Positions 44,078 to 54,313 are shown, numbered from the stretch's first letter. The stretch: 64,000 nt of DNA from an uncultured Granulosicoccaceae bacterium (GCA_938007995.1 CALLLW010000040.1:1-64000); one strand, 5' to 3'. The notes: generated by a model not told the origin, from the sequence alone. A program made the numbers and translations.

Positions 44078-44749
44078 ATGTCAGACCCCAGAATCCTTAG
44101 CATTTGCAACTCCAAAGGTGGCGTTGGTAAATCTGTCGTCACACTCATGGTGGCGACCGCACTAGCAGAACAAAAAAATAAAAAGGTGCTGGTACTGGAC
44201 TGCGACTCGCAGGCATCTGTGCTGTCAATGTATGACCAGGAAAAAGAATACTATCCTGATGACACGCCACTGATTGAGGTCGAGGCAATCAGCCCCAGGC
44301 GTGTCAATACGTTTTTGAAAAGGTTCGGCGCCGACTACGACGTTATTTTTATTGATATACCCAGAATGACCGATAAAAAAGCAGACAACCCGACAGTTAT
44401 GCTGCTCTACAACTGCGATGGCATTCTTGTGCCGGTCATCGGCTCCGAGATTGACTCACTGGCGACCCACGAATTTCTTGAAATTATCAATGAATGTTTT
44501 GAATATAAAGCAGAGATGGAAGAAACACTTACCGCCTTTGGTTTTATCAACCGCAGGAACCAGCGCAAAAGCAATGAGGAAACGGAAACCGAGCTCAAAA
44601 AAGCCGGATTGAAAATGTTTCGCAACTCGCTGCCCGATCTGCGCATCTTTACCAAACCGTCTGTCTTTGCTTCACCCCTTGCCACCGCTGAGGGCGAACG
44701 TCGTTTCAGTCCGTTTTTCAAAGAGTTTTGCCGAAAGTATTCACTTTGA
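44078..44749 (+). CDS. ParA/MinD-family ATPase (orphan)
   Basis: 223 residues. Deviant Walker A SKGGVGKS near the N-terminus, VLDCDSQASVLSMY (Walker A') and YDVIFIDIPR (Walker B). The family partitions DNA or positions protein complexes. There is no adjacent ParB or parS-like repeat, so it is an orphan and the cargo is unknown. It converges with the fructosamine kinase gene, 5 bp apart. Confidence 0.9.
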   Translation: MSDPRILSICNSKGGVGKSVVTLMVATALAEQKNKKVLVLDCDSQASVLSMYDQEKEYYPDDTPLIEVEAISPRRVNTFLKRFGADYDVIFIDIPRMTDKKADNPTVMLLYNCDGILVPVIGSEIDSLATHEFLEIINECFEYKAEMEETLTAFGFINRRNQRKSNEETETELKKAGLKMFRNSLPDLRIFTKPSVFASPLATAEGERRFSPFFKEFCRKYSL

Positions 44750-44754
44750 TCTGG

Positions 44755-45624
44755 CTAGACGCCCAAACAGGCTCTTGATTTTTCAATCGCGTCCTTAACT
44801 GCACTGACGTACCCGGATCCAAATTTTATTGCATGCACAACCAACGGTGCCAACTGATGTAACGCCACCCGCCCGGCAAATCCGGCAGTGAGCGGATAAG
44901 TGTCGTTATAGGCTGCAAAACACTGCGCCGAATAACCACCAAAGAGCTGCATCATGGCCAGATCAAATTCCCGATGACCACCGTGAGCAGCAGGATCTAT
45001 CAACCAGCTACAACCTTTGCTGTCGGTGATACGGTTTCCAGCCCACAAATCGCCGTGCAGCAAACTCGGCTTGTCGTTTGCAATCAACAGTGCAGAAAGT
45101 TGATCTGCTATCTGTTCAATCGCTCGACAATCTTTGCCACTGAGAGCCTTTTTACCCCGGGCTGTCTCTGCCAGTGGATACAGCCTGCGTTGCGCGTAAA
45201 ACTCATGCCACGTATCACAAGGCATGTTTGGCACTGCAAGGCTACCGGTCGTGCGCGAGTCCGGCCGGCCAAACTGTGGCCATTGCTGCCGGTGCAATTC
45301 TGCCAGCGCTCTGCCCAAATCGGCGTCATCGTTGCTGTTACCCGGTTCAATCCATTGCATTGCCAGAAACGGTGGTTCATCGCTGACCGCCAGTACCTTC
45401 GGGATTCTGACGGTGCCTGTGTTGTGCAGCCACTGAAGCCCGCTGGCCTCGGTGCTAAAAAAATGCTCCGGGGGATCGGCGTGCGTTTTGACAAAGATCG
45501 TGCGACCGTCACTCAGGTCCGCTCTAAACGCGGTTGCAAAATCACCCCCGGTGAGAGCCTCCTTAAAGACAAGCTCTGCATCGAGCATTTGCTCGAGTGT
45601 TTGCTGCCAGTGAAAGGTTTTCAC
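44755..45624 (-). CDS. Fructosamine/ketosamine-3-kinase family protein
   Basis: 289 residues, GTG start. Aminoglycoside-phosphotransferase-like fold: TIFVKTHAD (ATP Lys), LLHGDLWAGN (catalytic Asp and Asn) and LIDPAAHGGHREFDLAMMQLF, all typical of FN3K. It phosphorylates ketosamines from glycated proteins or amines, leading to deglycation. It acts in the cytoplasm. Confidence 0.9.
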   Translation of the reverse strand: MKTFHWQQTLEQMLDAELVFKEALTGGDFATAFRADLSDGRTIFVKTHADPPEHFFSTEASGLQWLHNTGTVRIPKVLAVSDEPPFLAMQWIEPGNSNDDADLGRALAELHRQQWPQFGRPDSRTTGSLAVPNMPCDTWHEFYAQRRLYPLAETARGKKALSGKDCRAIEQIADQLSALLIANDKPSLLHGDLWAGNRITDSKGCSWLIDPAAHGGHREFDLAMMQLFGGYSAQCFAAYNDTYPLTAGFAGRVALHQLAPLVVHAIKFGSGYVSAVKDAIEKSRACLGV

Positions 45625-45957
45625 GGTAGAGTATTTGCCTGTGTGAACGCAACCTTACGGCGCGCTGAATTTTGATTGGTGCAGGTTGTCTTACCCAATG
45701 GAAGCGCTCCATCACAACCTACGTAATAACCAGTTCATATGCATGAACTCAAACATGAGCGCAACAATAAGCCCAATAAAATAAGCCAAATAAAATAAGT
45801 AAGTGCTACAGATAAATAAAGGTCAATTGAAACCCCGAACCACTGGTTCACTATACTGGTTCACTGTAATTGTGCGTACGGGCCGGACAGAATGGTTGCT
45901 ATGCAACCTGCAAGCTGTAATTCTCTACTTCAACCAACCTCAGTCGTAACACGTTGC
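45625..45957. other. Intergenic region, no gene recognised
   Basis: 333 bp between divergent fructosamine kinase and peroxidase genes, so it holds two promoters. Repeated AT-rich aaataagcca-type words at 45770-45800 are the only visible structure. Confidence 0.5.
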
Positions 45958-47226
45958 ATGACATTGAACTTATCACGGCCACACACTGGCGCAACCCGCG
46001 TAATTGCACTGCTGTCTCTGTTGATTTTTTGCAGCGCCTGCCAGCGTGGCGAATTCAGTGACAATGAAACAGCCATTCTAAAGTCTCTTTCATTCAGCAA
46101 GCTCGGCGACCCGACCGCACTATCAAACCGCTATGCGTTCAATCCACAAGCACAACAACTGGGTGAGCAATTTTTTCACGAAACCGGGCTCAGTGGCAGC
46201 AATCAATTCTCCTGCGCAAGCTGCCATCTACCAGACAAGTTTTTCACCGACGGTCTGCCCACCGGTATCGCGGCAGGGGTTACTAACAGAAATACGCCAC
46301 CGCTACACGGGGTCGCATGGCAGACATGGCAATATTGGGACGGACGGCGTGATTCGCTATGGTCACAAGCGTTAACACCGATAGAAGCACCACTGGAAAT
46401 GGCCAGTGACCGGGTGACTGTTACCCGGTTTATAGCTAGCTCGGCAGATTACAGACAACAATACGAATCACTGTTTGGCACGCTACCGTTTACAGGAACC
46501 GAACCTGTGTTATCGATTGCCGCCACCCCTACCGGTACTGAAACAATGCGGCAAAACTGGAGAGGTCTGCCATCCGACACGCAAGACAAAATCAATACCG
46601 TGTTTGCCAATATCGGCAAGACCCTTGGTGCTTACCAGTATACGCTTAAACCGGTAAAAACGCGCTTTGACGCTTTTATTGAAGAAGTCCTCGACGGTAA
46701 ATCACCGGGGCAAATTAAATCCCTTGATAAAACAGAGTTGAAAGGGGCTAAGTTATTTCTCGATGAAACCAAAACCCAGTGTCTTGAGTGTCACAACGGC
46801 CCGTTACTTTCCAATGGTGCGTTTCACAATATCGCCACCGGCAACTTTACCGGCCCTGTTTTTGACTTCGGGCGAGAGTTCGGCTCGCAGGCGGTGCTGC
46901 TTAATGAATTCAACTGCCAGGGTAGATACAGCGATGCAAAATCAGAAGACTGCCTGCACCTGATTTACATGAGTCGTGATGTCACACACATGCGGGGTGC
47001 ATTTAAAACACCCACCTTACGCAATATCACCAACACAGGTCCGTACTTTCATGATGGACGATTCAGCTCGCTTGAACAGGTTGTTCGTTTTTATGCCAAT
47101 CCTCCTGCATGGACGCGACCTGATGAACACGAACTCAGGCCGGGCTTTGAACTGGAAGAGAAGGAAATTATCGCTTTATCCCGGTTTCTGCAAAGCTTCG
47201 AGCCACTGGCAGAAGCGCAACAGTAA
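45958..47226 (+). CDS. Dihaem cytochrome c peroxidase / MauG-like lipoprotein
   Basis: 422 residues from the ATG at 45958; an ATG 66 bp upstream adds residues that spoil the signal. Lipobox IFCSAC. Two haem c sites: CASCH (about residue 83) and CLECH (about residue 276), with GAFKTPTLRNITNTGPYFHDG (axial-ligand loop) nearer the C-terminus. It reduces H2O2 or oxidises a protein partner in the periplasm. MauG is a relative, but no methylamine dehydrogenase genes are here. Confidence 0.9.
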   Translation: MTLNLSRPHTGATRVIALLSLLIFCSACQRGEFSDNETAILKSLSFSKLGDPTALSNRYAFNPQAQQLGEQFFHETGLSGSNQFSCASCHLPDKFFTDGLPTGIAAGVTNRNTPPLHGVAWQTWQYWDGRRDSLWSQALTPIEAPLEMASDRVTVTRFIASSADYRQQYESLFGTLPFTGTEPVLSIAATPTGTETMRQNWRGLPSDTQDKINTVFANIGKTLGAYQYTLKPVKTRFDAFIEEVLDGKSPGQIKSLDKTELKGAKLFLDETKTQCLECHNGPLLSNGAFHNIATGNFTGPVFDFGREFGSQAVLLNEFNCQGRYSDAKSEDCLHLIYMSRDVTHMRGAFKTPTLRNITNTGPYFHDGRFSSLEQVVRFYANPPAWTRPDEHELRPGFELEEKEIIALSRFLQSFEPLAEAQQ

Positions 47227-47311
47227 CCCGGATACAAAAAAAACACAGGCAACTGTATTTTAAGCACATTCTAATCGAGGGCTATTTGCGAACAGCTACT
47301 CACAAAAGCCG

Positions 47312-48619
47312 CTAACGAAGCATTTTTGCAATAGCATCTGATTCACCACGCCTTAACGCGTAGTCTAATGCTGTTCTGCCGAAACCGTCGACAACCGTTT
47401 TGTCTGCAGATTGATCCAACAACAAACGAACAATATCCGGGTGATTTTTAAATGAGGCGAGTATCAATGGTGTCACACCCTCACCATCGATCCAGTTTAC
47501 CTCTGCACCGCTTTGTATTAACTGCCTGACCACATTGGTGAGTCCATCACGAGCAGCGAATATCAATGCCGTGTTTCTATTGCGATCAAATGCATCAGGC
47601 GCAGCACCCGCATTCAGTAACTGACCCACAACCTCTGCATCCCGTGCTTTCGCTGCTGTAACCAGGAATTCAGTTCGCTCAGAGACCGGCAACACATGCA
47701 GACCCTTGCCCCAGCTTCCCGCCATTAAAGCACTGCCAGTGTTTTTAACATGCAACACAGGCAGCCCCTGCGAGTACTGACTTACGCTGCCGTCCGCAAC
47801 CGAATATTCCCACAATCCATCCTTCCAGCTACCAATGTAAAGCCGGTTGGCCGCAATCGAGATAGAAGACAACCTGATACCGGCAAAGCGCTCAACTCGA
47901 TTCCATTGACGGTTGGCCGCCGGTCTGATGATCAGCCCGTTTTCACCAACGGCAGCAATGAGTCCGGAATGCGCTGCTGCTTCGTATATTCCCTCTTCGC
48001 TACTGATTCTTTGCCAGGTATCTCCGCTATCTGTGGATTGGAACAGGCCAAGTGATGGGGAAGCCGCAAGCAGCAACGAATCTGCATTCGAGCTTAGCGA
48101 CCAGAAATAACCGGACGCGAGGCCCGAGGCACTCCAGCTGGCTCCGCTATCATCACTTTTCCAGATACCGCCGGCACCGGTTGCCGCGAGCACTCTTCCT
48201 GATTGAAGCACCAGAATACTGCGTATATCTTTTGCCGGAATGTCAGTGACCCGGTCAAAACTCTGACCGGCATTTTGCGATCGGTAGAGCCCGTGCTTCC
48301 ATGTGCCGGCCAGCAGGATAGACGGACTCACCACCGCAACCGCCTGAACATCTGTGGCATTGGCCGAGAGGGGTTTTCCGCCGTTGAGAAACTGCCAGCT
48401 GACTCCTGCATTGCTACTTGCAAACAGTTTTGCATCACCAGCCGCCGGGCCTTTATTGCCAACCACAATTAAAGATTGATCGTGTGGTGCTATAGCGATG
48501 GAGCGGATAACTCTGCTCTTGAGTTTGCTGAAGCTACCGCCCCACAGTTCATTGGCAGCCAGTTCAGAACCCACAGTAAACGCAAAAGCCACAGCGGTAA
48601 GTAGGTGCGATAGTTTCAT
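47312..48619 (-). CDS. Secreted beta-propeller (BNR-like) protein with C-terminal ankyrin repeats
   Basis: 435 residues from the ATG at 48619 (or 48622). Signal peptide MKLSHLLTAVAFAFTV. Residues ~30-300 have Asp-box/BNR-type repeats (SSNAGVSWQFL, SQNAGQSFDRV, SDDSGASWSAS, STDSGDTWQRI), as in Ycf48/sortilin-like propellers. The last ~120 residues are ankyrin repeats (NRNTALIFAARDGLTNVVRQL, GVTPLILASFKNHPDIVRLL). Both are protein-binding modules. The combination is uncommon; the partner is unknown. It converges with the dihaem peroxidase. Confidence 0.85.
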   Translation of the reverse strand: MKLSHLLTAVAFAFTVGSELAANELWGGSFSKLKSRVIRSIAIAPHDQSLIVVGNKGPAAGDAKLFASSNAGVSWQFLNGGKPLSANATDVQAVAVVSPSILLAGTWKHGLYRSQNAGQSFDRVTDIPAKDIRSILVLQSGRVLAATGAGGIWKSDDSGASWSASGLASGYFWSLSSNADSLLLAASPSLGLFQSTDSGDTWQRISSEEGIYEAAAHSGLIAAVGENGLIIRPAANRQWNRVERFAGIRLSSISIAANRLYIGSWKDGLWEYSVADGSVSQYSQGLPVLHVKNTGSALMAGSWGKGLHVLPVSERTEFLVTAAKARDAEVVGQLLNAGAAPDAFDRNRNTALIFAARDGLTNVVRQLIQSGAEVNWIDGEGVTPLILASFKNHPDIVRLLLDQSADKTVVDGFGRTALDYALRRGESDAIAKMLR

Positions 48620-48751
48620 CATTGTCGATTGATCCGGCAGTGTCACTGGGTGGTGAGTTGAATGCGATTTTCGACTGGAGATTACATCAATGGTTCCGGA
48701 CGTATCATTTGCGCTATGCACCAACGACCGGACTTGTCAGGTGGATACCGG

Positions 48752-48803
48752 CCACGGCTAACGGCCACAGCTAACGGTCACGGCTAACGGTCACGGCTAA
48801 CGA
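48752..48803. repeat. 13-bp tandem minisatellite (4 units)
   Basis: Four units based on tcacggctaacgg at 48752, 48765, 48778 and 48791. Located between the propeller-ankyrin gene and the diguanylate cyclase gene, upstream of the former. Confidence 0.85.
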
Positions 48804-48910
48804 CTTGGGCTACCGAACAAAACTGCAAAATTGAACATTGCTGAATACTTCAAAATTCAGACAACAATACCAAATGCATAAGCTCCACAGAGCTAAGGAT
48901 TGAATGATTC

Positions 48911-49834
48911 TCAGGCAGCTTTGTTGAGCAAATAGCCGTTACTGATCTGTATCAGATTCATCCCTGCCTGTTTTGCCTTAAACATTGCGTTATCTGCAGA
49001 AGTAATCAGTGCCCGCATAGATGAACCGTCGGTATCTGAAAATCCTATCCCTATACTGGCACCTAGCTCCACAGCATTGCCACACACGGTCAATGGCTTA
49101 CCAACCTGGTCAATAATATTGCGAGCGAGTTGAATACAGGTATCAGTATCTGTGTTACTCCGGCAGAGCACCATAAACTCATCACCACCGATTCTCGCAA
49201 CCAGTTCATCCTTCGGTACCACCTGCTGCAGCCGTTTTGCGACTTTTACAAGCGTTTCATCACCCACATCGTGGCCAAAACTATCGTTTACTGCTTTGAA
49301 GCGATCAAGATCAATGTATAAAAGCGCCACCGAACGATAAAGTATTTCAAGCTGATCGGTGATCGTTTCGAACATTAGATTGCGATTAGGCAGACCGGTC
49401 AAACTGTCGTAATACGCAAGTTCCCGGATTCGTTCTTCGGAATGCAACAACGCTTCTTCAATTCTTTTGCGCTCAGAAATATCCGCTACAAATCCATCAA
49501 GATATTCAACCTTGTTGTTGGCATCATAAATACCAACACCCTGCTCGGAGACCCAGATATAGTTGCCATCACGCCGCTTCAGTCGATACTCCAGATTCCA
49601 TGAAGCGTGAGACTCGACCGCGTCAAGTACTTCACGTTCGACATAGTCAACGTCATCAGGGTGAATCAAGCTGGCGAACGAGAAGACCTTGTTGCCGACA
49701 ATATGATTGACGCCATAGCCAGTGAGCGCTTCAACCCCTTCACTCATATGACGCATGGTCCAATGCTCATCACAGGCACAACGAAAGAACACCCCCGGGA
49801 TGTTATTCATCAGTTCTTTATAGCGTATCGGCAT
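48911..49834 (-). CDS. PAS-GGDEF diguanylate cyclase
   Basis: 307 residues. PAS/PAC domain (residues ~5-125, HPDDVDYVEREVLDAVESH, VADISERKRIEEAL), then GGDEF domain (~140-300) with DSLTGLPNR and intact active site IGGDEF. An RxxD inhibitory site is not evident. It makes cyclic di-GMP in the cytoplasm in response to a PAS ligand. No membrane segment or EAL domain. Confidence 0.93.
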   Translation of the reverse strand: MPIRYKELMNNIPGVFFRCACDEHWTMRHMSEGVEALTGYGVNHIVGNKVFSFASLIHPDDVDYVEREVLDAVESHASWNLEYRLKRRDGNYIWVSEQGVGIYDANNKVEYLDGFVADISERKRIEEALLHSEERIRELAYYDSLTGLPNRNLMFETITDQLEILYRSVALLYIDLDRFKAVNDSFGHDVGDETLVKVAKRLQQVVPKDELVARIGGDEFMVLCRSNTDTDTCIQLARNIIDQVGKPLTVCGNAVELGASIGIGFSDTDGSSMRALITSADNAMFKAKQAGMNLIQISNGYLLNKAA

Positions 49835-49959
49835 AGCTAATAGTCCACCTATAACCGAAGTAATTGTTTAATAAGTCGAAACGGCTGACCAGCGCACTCT
49901 TGTTCCTTAGCCGAATATACTGATAAATCTTTAGCCTTGCTGGCGGCAAGTGCGGCGCC

Positions 49960-52470
49960 TTACCGTTTTCGGCTACGGGTATGAGCAGTAGGCTCGGCTT
50001 TAAGCGGATCATCCGGCCACGGGTGCTTCGGGTACCTGCCTGCGAGTTCTTTTTTTATAGCCGGGTAACTGTTGTGCCAGAAATTCCCCAAATCCTCCGT
50101 CACCTGTACCGGTCTGCGCGCTGGCGACAACAATTCAATCTTTAGTGCAATACGTCCGTTAGCAATTGCTGGATTTTCCCTGCAGCCAAACATCTCCTGA
50201 AGCTTGACCGACAACACCGGATTGCCCTTTTCCATATAACGAATTTTGTGAAGTGCACCGCTGGGCACTTTGTACTTTTCCGGCATCAGCTGCTCCAGCC
50301 GTTGTTGCTGCGGATACTGCAGCAACGCAGTCAGGATTGACCCAAAGTCCAGCCTCCTCAAGTCTTTCAAGCTACGAGTATTTTGCAGATACGGCGTGAG
50401 CCATTGCTCAAGCTGCGCCAACAAGGATTGATTATCAACCGCCGGTAAGTCACTGTCATTACCTTCAAGCTGACGCAATCTGTCTACTCTGGCCTGCCAT
50501 TCGCAAATACTCTCAGGCAGATTAAGACATCCAATGCCACTTTTCCTGATGCCATCAATCAGAGCAGAGGCACGTTGCTCGTTACTGATTTCAGAAATCA
50601 TCTGACGCTGTACGATCACAGCACCAACCCGCAACTGCTTTTCCGCAATAACCCGTTCTTTTTTTATATCCCACTGAACGACCTCGGTGGTATCAAAGTG
50701 ATTTACACTGTGTTGCTGCAGTAGCTCAATATTCAGTGGCAACGCCGCGAAAATTCGAGCCTCGCGGCCCTGCCCGCCAAGGTTTGCGATAACCAGATAT
50801 TCATGTTGTGTCAGTGGATCATCTTCCCTGATCACCGCACCGACACCATTGCTAAGCAAGTATCTGATATCTCGATCGTCAGTCGAAGTGGTACGCCGAC
50901 ACGCTATACGATCCGGGTACGCCTGCGCCAGCAGCAACGCAAAATCGTTCTCGGGCTCATCGCTGCTATTATCAACAAGGCTTCCAGCTCGCTCAACCAA
51001 CTGGCGTTGTCTGCGGCTGGTTGTTTTTAAACGCTGCCTTACTAATGGTGACAAATGAGTCTGCGTTTGTTGTGCTGTTTCCTCCAGCACGGTTGCAATT
51101 GCAGCCGCCACACTAAGCCCGCCGTGCTGCGCTGCCCATACGAGCATATGACCTACACGAGGGCTGACAGGCAGCTTTGCAACAATCCGACCGTGCGCTG
51201 TAAGACCATCAGTTGACCAGATCCCTAGTTGGGTCAATAAGGCTTTAGCCTGCGCTATCGCACCCGACGGTGGTGTATCGATCCACGGTAAAGTCGCGAT
51301 ATCTACAGCACCCCAAACAGCAGATTCAAGCAATAACGACGACAACTCTGCGCGTTTTATTTCAGGCTGCCAACTGGCTGCACGCGAAGCATGTGATTCT
51401 TCAGACCATAAGCGGTAACAGACACCCTGCCGGGTACGCCCTGCTCTGCCTGTCCTTTGAACAGCACTGGCTTTATTCGCCATAACAGATTCAAGTTTTT
51501 CAATGCCGGAGGATATATCGAGCCGGGTACGACGCTCTATGCCGGAGTCAATAACAATACCGACGCCCTCTATCGTGATAGAGGTTTCAGCGATACTGGT
51601 ACTGAGAATGACGCGTCTGTGGCTGGCAGTCTGCCTGTTAGCCCGTGTCGCTGCTTCCTGTGCTTTGCTGCTCACACCGCGATGCAGCCGATGCACGGTG
51701 ACTTCTGTGCCAACACCGTGCTGCAACAATCGCGCAACAGACTCAATTTCTGACTTACCGGGAAGAAAAACCAACACATCACCAGGGTGCTGGTGCAGCG
51801 CTTCAACAACAGACTTTGCAACGGCCTGCAAAATCGTTGTGTGCTTTGTTGCACGCCAGAAAACCTCCACCGGATACTGTCGCACTTGACAGGTAATCGG
51901 ATCCTGCACACCGAGGTGTTGGCATATAACATCACTATCCAGTGTTGCAGACATAACTAATAAACGAAGATCAGGGCGGACCTCGCGCTGTACATCAAGG
52001 CATAAAGCCAGCCCGATATCTGCATGTAGACTCCTCTCGTGAAACTCGTCAAAGATCACCAGAGAAACGCCGTCAAGCAAAGGATCAGTTTGCAGTATTC
52101 TTGTTAGCACCCCTTCTGTGACGACTTCCAGTCGCACTCGCCGTGACACAACCGACCGGCCACGCATACGAAGTCCAATGCGACCACCAAGGGGTTCATT
52201 GAGTTGTGATGCCAAACGCTCTGCAACATTTTGTGCTGCAATGCGCCGAGGTTCAAGCATCAGGATCTTTCCAGTAAAACCTGACTCAAGAATACGCAGC
52301 GGAAGAAGCGTGCTTTTACCGGCACCGGGTTCAGCCTGCAGAACAGCATTGCCGGATCGAATTGACTGGCAAACCGCTCCGGCGACATTATCGATCGGCA
52401 ACCGGTCGTTTTGATTCATTGGCTGGCTTGAAGATAGTGAGGAATTTTTTACGGGAGTAGTTTGCCACAC
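49960..52470 (-). CDS. hrpB: ATP-dependent helicase HrpB
   Basis: 836 residues from a GTG; the ATG at 52419 is a likely start. DExH motifs: EPGAGKSTLLP, DEFHERSLHADIGLAL, VMSATLD, STSIAETSITIEGV and QRTGRAGR, followed by the HrpB-specific C-terminal part. A DEAH-type helicase typical of proteobacteria, non-essential, probably acting on RNA. Confidence 0.93.
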   Translation of the reverse strand: MWQTTPVKNSSLSSSQPMNQNDRLPIDNVAGAVCQSIRSGNAVLQAEPGAGKSTLLPLRILESGFTGKILMLEPRRIAAQNVAERLASQLNEPLGGRIGLRMRGRSVVSRRVRLEVVTEGVLTRILQTDPLLDGVSLVIFDEFHERSLHADIGLALCLDVQREVRPDLRLLVMSATLDSDVICQHLGVQDPITCQVRQYPVEVFWRATKHTTILQAVAKSVVEALHQHPGDVLVFLPGKSEIESVARLLQHGVGTEVTVHRLHRGVSSKAQEAATRANRQTASHRRVILSTSIAETSITIEGVGIVIDSGIERRTRLDISSGIEKLESVMANKASAVQRTGRAGRTRQGVCYRLWSEESHASRAASWQPEIKRAELSSLLLESAVWGAVDIATLPWIDTPPSGAIAQAKALLTQLGIWSTDGLTAHGRIVAKLPVSPRVGHMLVWAAQHGGLSVAAAIATVLEETAQQTQTHLSPLVRQRLKTTSRRQRQLVERAGSLVDNSSDEPENDFALLLAQAYPDRIACRRTTSTDDRDIRYLLSNGVGAVIREDDPLTQHEYLVIANLGGQGREARIFAALPLNIELLQQHSVNHFDTTEVVQWDIKKERVIAEKQLRVGAVIVQRQMISEISNEQRASALIDGIRKSGIGCLNLPESICEWQARVDRLRQLEGNDSDLPAVDNQSLLAQLEQWLTPYLQNTRSLKDLRRLDFGSILTALLQYPQQQRLEQLMPEKYKVPSGALHKIRYMEKGNPVLSVKLQEMFGCRENPAIANGRIALKIELLSPARRPVQVTEDLGNFWHNSYPAIKKELAGRYPKHPWPDDPLKAEPTAHTRSRKR

Positions 52471-52721
52471 AAACTAATACCGTACAGACATACTGGCGGT
52501 GTATTCGATCATACCCTGCCACCTTGTTGAGGCACTGTGCCTCAGATAAACGTAATGGAATTATCCATTGACCGGCACGGGCCACAATACTCATGCACAG
52601 TTCATTGACTGCATCGTTACTGTCTTGTGTGCCCGTTTAAAACTTGGTTCGGCTCTAGCTTATAGCCTATTGACAACACTTATTGGTTGAGATTCGTAGT
52701 CGCCAGCAGTTGCGGTTTGTT

Positions 52722-54038
52722 TTACCACTGCATTTGAAAAGCACCGGGAAGTGCTGCAGCAGGACGTTGCCTGCCGAAGAAGTCGAGCAATGCATCGTTA
52801 TGCAATTGACCTGGTCGGATAAGCTCTCGAACATTCTCATGTAGTCGCAGGTCACCTGCAACTGGATTTATAAACCATGCTGCATGTGCACCGGTCTCAT
52901 TACGTTGAGCAAACTGCTGTGTGTAGTCTCTGCATTTACCAGTGAATTTACAAAATTCCCGCTTCAGGCGGTCCCCACTATGCACGATGGGAGCGTCTGC
53001 CAGATTGTTACTAAACTCAACTTCTGTGTTATTCCAACGCGACTCAATAGCAAATGGTGTGTTGCCATTAGTGAGTATTGTGTTGTGCAACACTTTGGTT
53101 CCGGGTGAGTCCCAAACAAGTATGGCGGCATCTGCACGCCATCTGCGCCAGGTAGAGAAGAGTCCAGGAGACATAATGATCAAATTGTTTCTGATTATGC
53201 CGCCAAAGTGATCGCTGTTGTTGTCTGCAAGACCATAGGCAATGGCACGATCAACATTGATGAACAAGTTGTTTTCAGTGAGTGTGTTTCTTGAACCTCT
53301 CCATACAAGAATCGCTGCGTTCCATAGATGATCTGCATCATCCGGCGCATGAAAGTTGATAAAGCGATTATTGCGTATGCGCCAACCGCGCCCGCCATGC
53401 ACATCAACGCCGTTGGTATATCCCGTACCGGAACCATCGTGATCAGTTTTTGGCGGTCCGTCAGGGTATTCCATTACACTGTATTCGACTATTCCGTTAT
53501 CAACGCCTGCTCCACCCTGCCTCGGGTTGGATTTAACAAACTGCTGTCCTGCGTTAACCATTCTGACGTTGTAGATTCTTGGTGAATCAGATGCACCGTT
53601 GATTTGTATTGGATGGTTGTAGATCTCCGCCACAGTCATGTTTGCAATGGTAGTGTTTTTTGCTCTTATCCAGAAGCCGGAAGTAACGCCGGAGTGATTT
53701 TTATTCTCCATACCTTTGCCGAGCAAAACGACTTTGTCGCATACAGTCTCAAGGCCGCGTATCGTGAGGTTATCGGTGGTGACACTCACTGGCGCCGTCA
53801 GCCTGTACACACCGGGTTTGAGAATAATTGTGGTGTTTTCTTCAGCTCGCCTGACAGCCTGGTACAAACCTGATACCGAGCCAACGGTCAGCAAGCGGTC
53901 ACTGGGTGTTTTCAACTCCGGAGCAGAAATACAATTTTGTGAGGACTCCTGCGAGTACGCACTGCCGGCGTACAACCCGATAGAGAGTATGGAACCGATC
54001 CATACTATTTTTGCAGAAAGAATTAGTCTATCAATCAC
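52722..54038 (-). CDS. Secreted right-handed parallel beta-helix protein
   Basis: 438 residues, GTG start, signal peptide ending near GSAYSQE. Repeated beta-helix rungs (NLTIRGLETVCDKVVLLGKG, NTTIANMTVAEIYNHPIQING, WRIRNNRFINFHAP, RNTLTENNLFINVDRAI, GGIIRNNLIIMSPG) as in pectate-lyase-like and carbohydrate sulfatase/lyase folds. Several Asp and Arg suggest polysaccharide binding. It has no clear catalytic signature; extracellular or periplasmic. Confidence 0.85.
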   Translation of the reverse strand: MIDRLILSAKIVWIGSILSIGLYAGSAYSQESSQNCISAPELKTPSDRLLTVGSVSGLYQAVRRAEENTTIILKPGVYRLTAPVSVTTDNLTIRGLETVCDKVVLLGKGMENKNHSGVTSGFWIRAKNTTIANMTVAEIYNHPIQINGASDSPRIYNVRMVNAGQQFVKSNPRQGGAGVDNGIVEYSVMEYPDGPPKTDHDGSGTGYTNGVDVHGGRGWRIRNNRFINFHAPDDADHLWNAAILVWRGSRNTLTENNLFINVDRAIAYGLADNNSDHFGGIIRNNLIIMSPGLFSTWRRWRADAAILVWDSPGTKVLHNTILTNGNTPFAIESRWNNTEVEFSNNLADAPIVHSGDRLKREFCKFTGKCRDYTQQFAQRNETGAHAAWFINPVAGDLRLHENVRELIRPGQLHNDALLDFFGRQRPAAALPGAFQMQW

Positions 54039-54274
54039 TGAGTTTCAACCTGGCACTCTTAATTTTTATATAACTTCAACAAAAACTTCGGATGGATTAT
54101 TGGGTAAACAGGGTAACAGTTTTTCTCATCAGAGACGCACTGGTAAACTTTACGATAATACTCATTCCCATGTAATTCTCTGATTGCTTCACCGGTATAA
54201 TTATAAGAATTGTTACTTCGCTCAGCAGGTACTTTGGGCGAAGCTGGTCTGGCATAACGCGTTGCTATTAACTC

Positions 54275-54313
54275 TATTTATTACCTGTAATTATTACCTG
54301 TAATTATTACCTG
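54275..54313. repeat. 13-bp tandem repeat reaching the 3' end of the MarR gene
   Basis: Three units of taattattacctg (54275 degenerate, 54288, 54301). The last overlaps the final codons of the MarR gene (stop at 54307), and the same attacctg word recurs within its last residues. Confidence 0.8.

Noticed and set aside
44078-44749. ParA as part of an integrated plasmid
   Set aside because: No ParB, parS-like repeats, replication gene or integrase lies nearby; it is treated as an orphan.
44974-45675. 233-codon plus-strand frame
   Set aside because: Antisense to the fructosamine kinase gene, which has intact catalytic motifs.
45958-47226. MauG function linked to methylamine dehydrogenase
   Set aside because: The protein is only a general dihaem peroxidase by motif, and no mau genes are present, so the link to the glx operon is unsupported.
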